NCBI GenBank assembly: GCA_963624605.1
Contig: CAVFQD010000003.1
Location: forward strand, 5,260 to 69,259
Length of the DNA stretch: 64,000 bases
Source of the DNA: Fimenecus sp963624605
GTDB lineage: Bacteria; Bacillota; Clostridia; Oscillospirales; Acutalibacteraceae
Direction of reading: 5' to 3'
The position numbers were made by a program, and so were the translations under genes. The stretch's first letter is position 1. Every line of letters begins with the position of its first letter. The notes beneath the pieces are model-generated. The model searched no databases. It was given only the letters and a program-made list of their open reading frames with translations, and had not been told where the DNA came from. This document shows, piece after piece, positions 59,819 to 64,000 of the stretch.

Positions 59819-61468
59819 ATGGATAAAATCATTGACAAAAAAAGCATATGGAATAAGCCGTTCCTTGACAGCAGGATAAAAACAAGAAATGTTTCCAAAA
59901 GTGAAAAATGGATCGGATATTTGTTTGCTCCGCTCGGTCCTTTTCTTTTTCAGGCGTTAGTATCCCAATACCTGAATGTTTACTATACCGATGTTATGGG
60001 TGCTTCCGTGTGGCTCAACGGCGGCTTCCTGATCATGTACCCCATTGTGTCAAAAATACTTGACGCAATAACAAATGTAATAATGGGGATTTTAATCGAC
60101 CGGACAAAAACGAAGCAAGGAAAATTAAGGCCGTATATTCTTATCTCGGCTCCGCTTGTAACAATATCGGGAATTTTACTTTTTGCAATCCCGGAACTTA
60201 GCGAGACGGGGAAAATAATATGGGTAATGCTCTCCTATAATTTCTACTGTGCCGTCGCATACACAATGTTTTTCATAAGCAGCAATCTCTTAGTGCCAAA
60301 CGCCTCAAGGAACACATTGCAGAGAACACAACTGAGCGTATTTAACAACATTGCCAACATCGCAGGAACAGGCATTATCGTTGCGCTTATCGTGCCTATG
60401 GCGATCATGCCCGTTATCGGCATAGATAAGCAAAAGTGGATACTTGTTATGAGCATATTCGCGGTTCTTGCTTTTCCGCTTATAATATTGATGTACTATT
60501 TCACAAGAGAAAGAGTAACCGAAGAGGATTTGAACTCTGCCTCGCATGAAAAGACAGCTCTTTCAAAGCAAATCAAAGCAATGTTTACGGATAAGTATTG
60601 GGTGCTTATTATGTTTTTTTACCTGATATTCAATATCTGCGGCAATTGCAGAAACATAGCGCTGCCTTATTATTGCAATTGGGTACTCGGAACATACAGC
60701 GACGGCATCACCCAGACCATGGTCAATGCACTCGGCGGACTTCCGATGGGAATAGGAATGCTTATTATATGGCCGCTTGCCAAAAAATTCGGAAAAAAGA
60801 ATATCACTGCGGTAGGTCTTGTAATCTATTCGCTCGGCTCACTCATATGCTTCCTGACGCCCAAAAATATGGCAGTCGTCCTTATCGGTCAATTTATTAA
60901 AAATATGGGATATATTCCGATTGCATATATTTTTATGTCGCTCATCGCCGATATTCTCGACACAATCGAATATAAAAACGGGTTCAGGGTTGACGGAATT
61001 TCAGGCTCGGTTTACACGGTTATAACCACTGTCTCACAGGGAATATCCACCTCTATTTTCAACATTCTTCTTTCAAAAACAGGTTATGTAGCCCCATATG
61101 AGGTGTCGCCCGGTGTATTCAACACGCAAACCGCAGACTGTCAATCCGCAATATCGTGGTACTTCTTAGGCTTTGAAGCAATAGCAGGTATCGTTCTTGC
61201 CGTAACGGTTTCGCAGATTAAGGTTGAAAACGGACTTCCCGAAGTAATTTCAGGTCTTATGCAACGCAAAAAAGAGCTTGCAATTGCAAACGGCGAAGAA
61301 TGGATAGACCCCGTTGAAGCCGCAAAAATCGAGGAAGAAGAAAACAGACAGCTTGAAGAACAGGCGCGCATTGAAAAGCTGAAAAAAAGATGTGCGAAAA
61401 AAGGACTTGATTTTGAAGCTGAAAATCAAAAGTACCAAAGCAAAAAAAATAAAAAGCGACAGCATTAA
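59819..61468 (+). CDS. GPH-type MFS sugar:cation symporter with C-terminal coiled-coil tail
   Basis: A 549-residue MFS transporter of the glycoside-pentoside-hexuronide family. About 12 helices run to residue 470 (IGYLFAPLGPFLFQALVSQYLNVYYTDV, AITNVIMGILIDRTKTKQGKLRPYILISAP). A charged tail of about 75 residues (VEAAKIEEEENRQLEEQARIEKLKKRCAKK) is predicted to be a coiled coil. It would import an oligosaccharide or glycoside with a cation. GGAG precedes the ATG. It is probably repressed by the divergent TetR protein. Confidence 0.9.
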   Translation: MDKIIDKKSIWNKPFLDSRIKTRNVSKSEKWIGYLFAPLGPFLFQALVSQYLNVYYTDVMGASVWLNGGFLIMYPIVSKILDAITNVIMGILIDRTKTKQGKLRPYILISAPLVTISGILLFAIPELSETGKIIWVMLSYNFYCAVAYTMFFISSNLLVPNASRNTLQRTQLSVFNNIANIAGTGIIVALIVPMAIMPVIGIDKQKWILVMSIFAVLAFPLIILMYYFTRERVTEEDLNSASHEKTALSKQIKAMFTDKYWVLIMFFYLIFNICGNCRNIALPYYCNWVLGTYSDGITQTMVNALGGLPMGIGMLIIWPLAKKFGKKNITAVGLVIYSLGSLICFLTPKNMAVVLIGQFIKNMGYIPIAYIFMSLIADILDTIEYKNGFRVDGISGSVYTVITTVSQGISTSIFNILLSKTGYVAPYEVSPGVFNTQTADCQSAISWYFLGFEAIAGIVLAVTVSQIKVENGLPEVISGLMQRKKELAIANGEEWIDPVEAAKIEEEENRQLEEQARIEKLKKRCAKKGLDFEAENQKYQSKKNKKRQH

Positions 61469-61498
61469 GCCGGCATTACATACACACTGTACAGCAAT

Positions 61499-61527
61499 AA
61501 GGCACGCTTCATAATGAAGCGTGCCTT
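61499..61527. terminator. Inverted repeat between symporter and XRE genes, probable terminator
   Basis: AAGGCACGCTTCAT (61499-61512) and ATGAAGCGTGCCTT (61514-61527) are perfect complements around one A. No strong U-run follows on either side, so termination is less certain. Confidence 0.6.
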
Positions 61528-61555
61528 AAAATATGCCTTTCGATTCAAACGGCAA

Positions 61556-61927
61556 TTATTCCTTAAAATTTGTGTTTTTGTCAAGAAAAACGCAAACTTC
61601 TTCTTTTTTCTCCTTAGGTAAAAGCCTGTACATGGCAATTACTTCTTTTTCGTCCTTTGAAAGTGCGTTCATAAGACTGAATTCCTCTTTATCGTACGAG
61701 GTTTTTACATCCTTCATATTAAGCTCTTTAGTCGTGTCGATTTCAAGAATAAAATCCGAGCTCACACCGAAAGCGTTTGCAATTCTTTTAAGAAGAATAA
61801 CATCCGGCTTGTTCCTGCCCGTCTCATAGGACGCATAGGTTGAACGCTCAATTCCGACTGCGTCGGCAAGTGCCTGTTGAGTAAAACCGTTTGCTTTTCT
61901 GATTAGTTTTAATTGTTCGGACAGCAT
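61556..61927 (-). CDS. XRE family helix-turn-helix regulator
   Basis: A 123-residue protein. LSEQLKLIRKANGFTQQALADAVGIERSTYASYETGRNKPD is an N-terminal Cro/C1-type HTH followed by a short C-terminal helical segment ending in KEEVCVFLDKN. The ATG at 61927 is chosen because GGTGA lies five bases upstream and the promoter at 61961-61989 is just outside; the open frame continues upstream without a site. It may be a repressor of its own gene or a neighbour; no partner gene is obvious. Confidence 0.85.
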   Translation of the reverse strand: MLSEQLKLIRKANGFTQQALADAVGIERSTYASYETGRNKPDVILLKRIANAFGVSSDFILEIDTTKELNMKDVKTSYDKEEFSLMNALSKDEKEVIAMYRLLPKEKKEEVCVFLDKNTNFKE

Positions 61928-61960
61928 CTGATCACCGTTTCCGTAATTTATTGTATCCTT

Positions 61961-61989
61961 ATTATACTTCCAAAGCGCGGCAAAGTCAA
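61961..61989 (-). promoter_or_regulatory. SigA-type promoter of the XRE gene
   Basis: Minus-strand TTGACT (61984-61989), 17-base spacer, TATAAT (61961-61966), 34 bases before the ATG at 61927. The location supports the short start. Confidence 0.7.
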
Positions 61990-62221
61990 TCAAAATTGCC
62001 GAGTTCGGTTCTATTGACGGTAAGCTGTTAAACCGTAAAATTTCAAAGCTCTGAATTGTATACAGTATCCTTACGCCCTTTGCATACCGTCTTACTCTTG
62101 ACAAAAGTCCCCGCCATACGCTGTTTTGTCAAAAATTCGTAAGGGCTGTTCCTGTGATACGCCTTAATTTTCAATTTTATCTTAACAGCATTTTACATAT
62201 TTTTACACGGTCTTTTTTCGC
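61990..62221. other. Non-coding stretch between XRE and oxaloacetate decarboxylase promoters
   Basis: No convincing gene is seen. The only structure is an inverted repeat, TTGACAAAA (62098-62106) and TTTTGTCAA (62124-62132), of unknown role. The remainder is A/T-rich. Confidence 0.5.
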
Positions 62222-62250
62222 TTGACAATAAATGCGCAATACTGTATAAT
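62222..62250 (+). promoter_or_regulatory. Consensus SigA promoter of the oxaloacetate decarboxylase operon
   Basis: TTGACA (62222-62227), 17-base spacer, TATAAT (62245-62250): a perfect consensus. The leader to the first ATG at 62381 is about 125 nt, A/T-rich, and ends in AAGGAGG. Confidence 0.88.
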
Positions 62251-62380
62251 TTATAAAATTATTATAATGGCGAAAAATTGGAAATTTTTTAAGCAAGCGT
62301 TTTTTGCGTTCGGTTTTTTTCTTATAAAAATTCACCTTTTTTTCATTCATTTTTGGTAATTATTAAGGAGGTTTTTATAC

Positions 62381-63766
62381 ATGAAAGTTCAGTTTACGGA
62401 AACCGTCCTCCGAGATGCTAACCAGTCTCTTATCGCAACGAGAATGCCCTTTGAAAAATTCGAGGGTATCCTTGAAACGATGAACAAGGCGGGTTACTAT
62501 TCTATGGAATGCTGGGGCGGTGCAACATTCGACTCCTGTCTGCGCTATCTCGACGAAGACCCGTGGGAAAGATTGAGAAAAATCAAAGCTAAGTGCCCCG
62601 ACACTAAGCTTCAGATGCTTTTGAGAGGTCAGAACCTTCTCGGATACAAGCATTATCCCGACGATGTTGTAAGAATGTTCGTTAAAAAGAGCGTTGAAAA
62701 CGGTATTGACATCATCCGTATTTTCGACGCGCTCAACGACACAAGAAATATCCGTGTTGCCGTTGACGAAACCATCAAGAACGGTGCAATCGCATCGGGT
62801 GCTATTTCCTTTACGACAAGCCCTGTTCACACCTTGGACAAGTATGTTCAGACCGTTAAGGAAATGAAAGAAATGGGCTGCTCGACAATCTGCATTAAGG
62901 ATATGGCGGGCGTTATGACCCCGAAAGAGGCTAAGGACCTTATCGGCGCTATCAAGGACGCAATGCCCGATATGCCCGTTATTCTCCACACCCACTGCAC
63001 AACCGGTATGGCTTATATGACAATCTACCAGGCAATCGAGGCAGGCTGTGACGTTATCGACACCGCTACCTCCTGCTTCTCGGGCGGCACATCTCAGCCG
63101 GCTACAGAAACAATATACGACGCTTTGACAGAGTTCGGTTACGAAACCGGTCTTGACAGAAGCGTTCTTAAAAAGGTAAACGACCACTTCAAGCCCATAA
63201 GAGACGAATATCTCAAGTCGGGACTTCTCAAGCCCAAGACTCTTGTTACGGACACAGACGCACTTACCTACAAGGTTCCCGGCGGTATGCTTTCAAATAT
63301 GATGGCTAACCTTGAGGATATGCACGCTCTTGACAGAATGGACGAGGCTTTGCTTGAAATCCCGAGAGTCCGTGAGGATATGGGTTATCCTCCCCTTGTT
63401 ACTCCGCTTTCACAGATGGTGGGCAACCAGGCTGTTACAAATGTACTTGTCGGCGAAAGATATAAAAACATTTCCAAGGAAATCAAGGCTTACATCAGAG
63501 GCGAGTACGGCAAGGCTCCCGGCGAAATCAATCCCGAGCTTTTGAAGAAGGTTCTCGGAGACGAAAAGCCGATCACCTGCCGTTTTGCAGACACTCTTGA
63601 GCCTGCATTTGAAAAGGCAAAGGCTGAAATCGGCGACAAGGCAAAGAGCGACGAGGATGTCCTTTCTTATATCGCATTCCCGACGCAGGCAGAGGCGTTT
63701 TTTGACAAGCGTGAAGAAAAGAAGAAAAACACCTTCACCTATTCAATCAAAAAAATTGAAGACTAA
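62381..63766 (+). CDS. oadA: Oxaloacetate decarboxylase / transcarboxylase alpha (carboxyltransferase) subunit
   Basis: A 461-residue carboxyltransferase. VLRDANQSLIATRM and the RGQNLLGYKHYPDDVV block, CIKDMAGVMTP (carbamylated lysine region) and HTHCTTGM (metal histidines) are intact. The C-terminus ends near residue 461, without the Pro/Ala linker and MKM biotinyl domain found in long OadA proteins, so a separate biotin carrier must serve it. It should decarboxylate oxaloacetate, coupled to Na+ export, or act in a transcarboxylase. AAGGAGG precedes the ATG. The OadG-like gene follows 12 bases later. Confidence 0.93.
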   Translation: MKVQFTETVLRDANQSLIATRMPFEKFEGILETMNKAGYYSMECWGGATFDSCLRYLDEDPWERLRKIKAKCPDTKLQMLLRGQNLLGYKHYPDDVVRMFVKKSVENGIDIIRIFDALNDTRNIRVAVDETIKNGAIASGAISFTTSPVHTLDKYVQTVKEMKEMGCSTICIKDMAGVMTPKEAKDLIGAIKDAMPDMPVILHTHCTTGMAYMTIYQAIEAGCDVIDTATSCFSGGTSQPATETIYDALTEFGYETGLDRSVLKKVNDHFKPIRDEYLKSGLLKPKTLVTDTDALTYKVPGGMLSNMMANLEDMHALDRMDEALLEIPRVREDMGYPPLVTPLSQMVGNQAVTNVLVGERYKNISKEIKAYIRGEYGKAPGEINPELLKKVLGDEKPITCRFADTLEPAFEKAKAEIGDKAKSDEDVLSYIAFPTQAEAFFDKREEKKKNTFTYSIKKIED

Positions 63767-63778
63767 GGAGGACAAATT

Positions 63779-64000
63779 ATGTATTTTCTTGATTATGCGA
63801 ACGGCAATATCACAATCGGCGAAGCAATAAGCACCTCCGTTACGGGAATAATTGTAGTTATGATAATCCTTGCTATTCTCGCAGTGCTTGTTCTCTTGCT
63901 CTCGAAGGCTGTCCGTGCAGTTGAAGGCAAATCAAAATCTCAAGCACAGACTGCGGAAGCTGCTCCTGCTTCAAAAGGCTCAGCTTTACCGACCACACAG
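63779..64000 (+). CDS. Partial small membrane protein, OadG-like gamma subunit
   Basis: 74 codons are visible before the window ends. After YFLDYANGNITIGEAIS there is one membrane helix (VTGIIVVMIILAILAVLVLLL), then a Ser/Ala/Gln-rich segment (GKSKSQAQTAEAAPASKGSA). This is the layout of the OadG/gamma subunit of sodium-pumping decarboxylases, which anchors the complex. GGAGG lies eight bases before the ATG. The remaining biotin carrier and OadB would be expected downstream, outside the window. Confidence 0.8.
   Translation, partial: MYFLDYANGNITIGEAISTSVTGIIVVMIILAILAVLVLLLSKAVRAVEGKSKSQAQTAEAAPASKGSALPTTQ

Noticed and set aside
62375..63187. A 270-codon minus-strand open reading frame opposite oadA, rich in Cys and His.
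   Set aside because: Antisense shadow of a conserved carboxyltransferase; the Cys/His richness comes from reverse-complemented codons.

Overview
The window looks like a chromosomal segment of a spore-forming Clostridia bacterium, most likely Oscillospiraceae/Ruminococcaceae and probably gut or rumen. The grounds are four sporulation sigma or control loci (spoIIGA-sigE, an uninterrupted sigK, spoIIAA-spoIIAB-sigF), a dockerin protein, DUF4364 and DUF5696 proteins, an oxaloacetate decarboxylase operon, and many AGGAGG-type ribosome binding sites with TTG and GTG starts. No rRNA, tRNA, insertion sequence or CRISPR array was recognised. Assignments rest on reading motifs and gene order; no database search was run.

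Region 1 (1-13927, minus strand) is a surface-polysaccharide operon with a consensus promoter at 13899-13927. In transcription order it encodes an initiating phosphoglycosyl transferase, an HpcH/HpaI aldolase, a D-2-hydroxyacid dehydrogenase, a GT4 transferase, a UDP-HexNAc 6-dehydrogenase (TviB/WbpO type), an asparagine-synthetase-like protein, a UDP-HexNAc 4-epimerase (TviC/WbpP type), one GT2 and three further GT4-like transferases, a Wzx-like flippase and a truncated polymerase-like membrane protein. The sugar genes point to a GalNAcA-type uronic acid, possibly amidated. Region 2 (13962-17237, minus) is an isolated phage-derived cassette with its own promoter, structured leader, sigma-like regulator, collagen-repeat fibre, two small proteins, GH25 lysozyme and holin.

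Region 3 (17241-32688, mostly minus) holds a glycerol-3-phosphate dehydrogenase-like operon (GlpA-like, GlpB-like, DUF1667), an MBOAT acyltransferase with a short DHHW-like partner, spoIIGA-sigE, ruvX, a class A penicillin-binding protein, a BofC-like small protein on the plus strand, a GH63-like glycosidase and two flavoproteins. Region 4 (32740-39698, plus) holds DUF4364, sigK, an FkbM methyltransferase, a carboxylesterase, a GH31 glycosidase and an MntA/HepT toxin-antitoxin pair whose HepT is frameshifted.

Region 5 (39784-46380) is the most unusual part. An operon of an enoate-reductase-type flavoenzyme and both subunits of an aconitase X enzyme is preceded by a leader of about 250 nt that can fold in mutually exclusive ways. 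Convergent to it is a LysR regulator, divergent from a MATE transporter. Region 6 (46349-57707, minus) holds QueH, membrane and DUF5696 lipoprotein genes, the spoIIA operon, a zinc-ribbon/PASTA pseudokinase beside a stand-alone dockerin, dut, a U32 peptidase, zapA and rlmA. Region 7 (57824-64000) holds alr, a TetR-controlled GPH sugar symporter, an XRE regulator and the start of an oxaloacetate decarboxylase operon cut by the window end.
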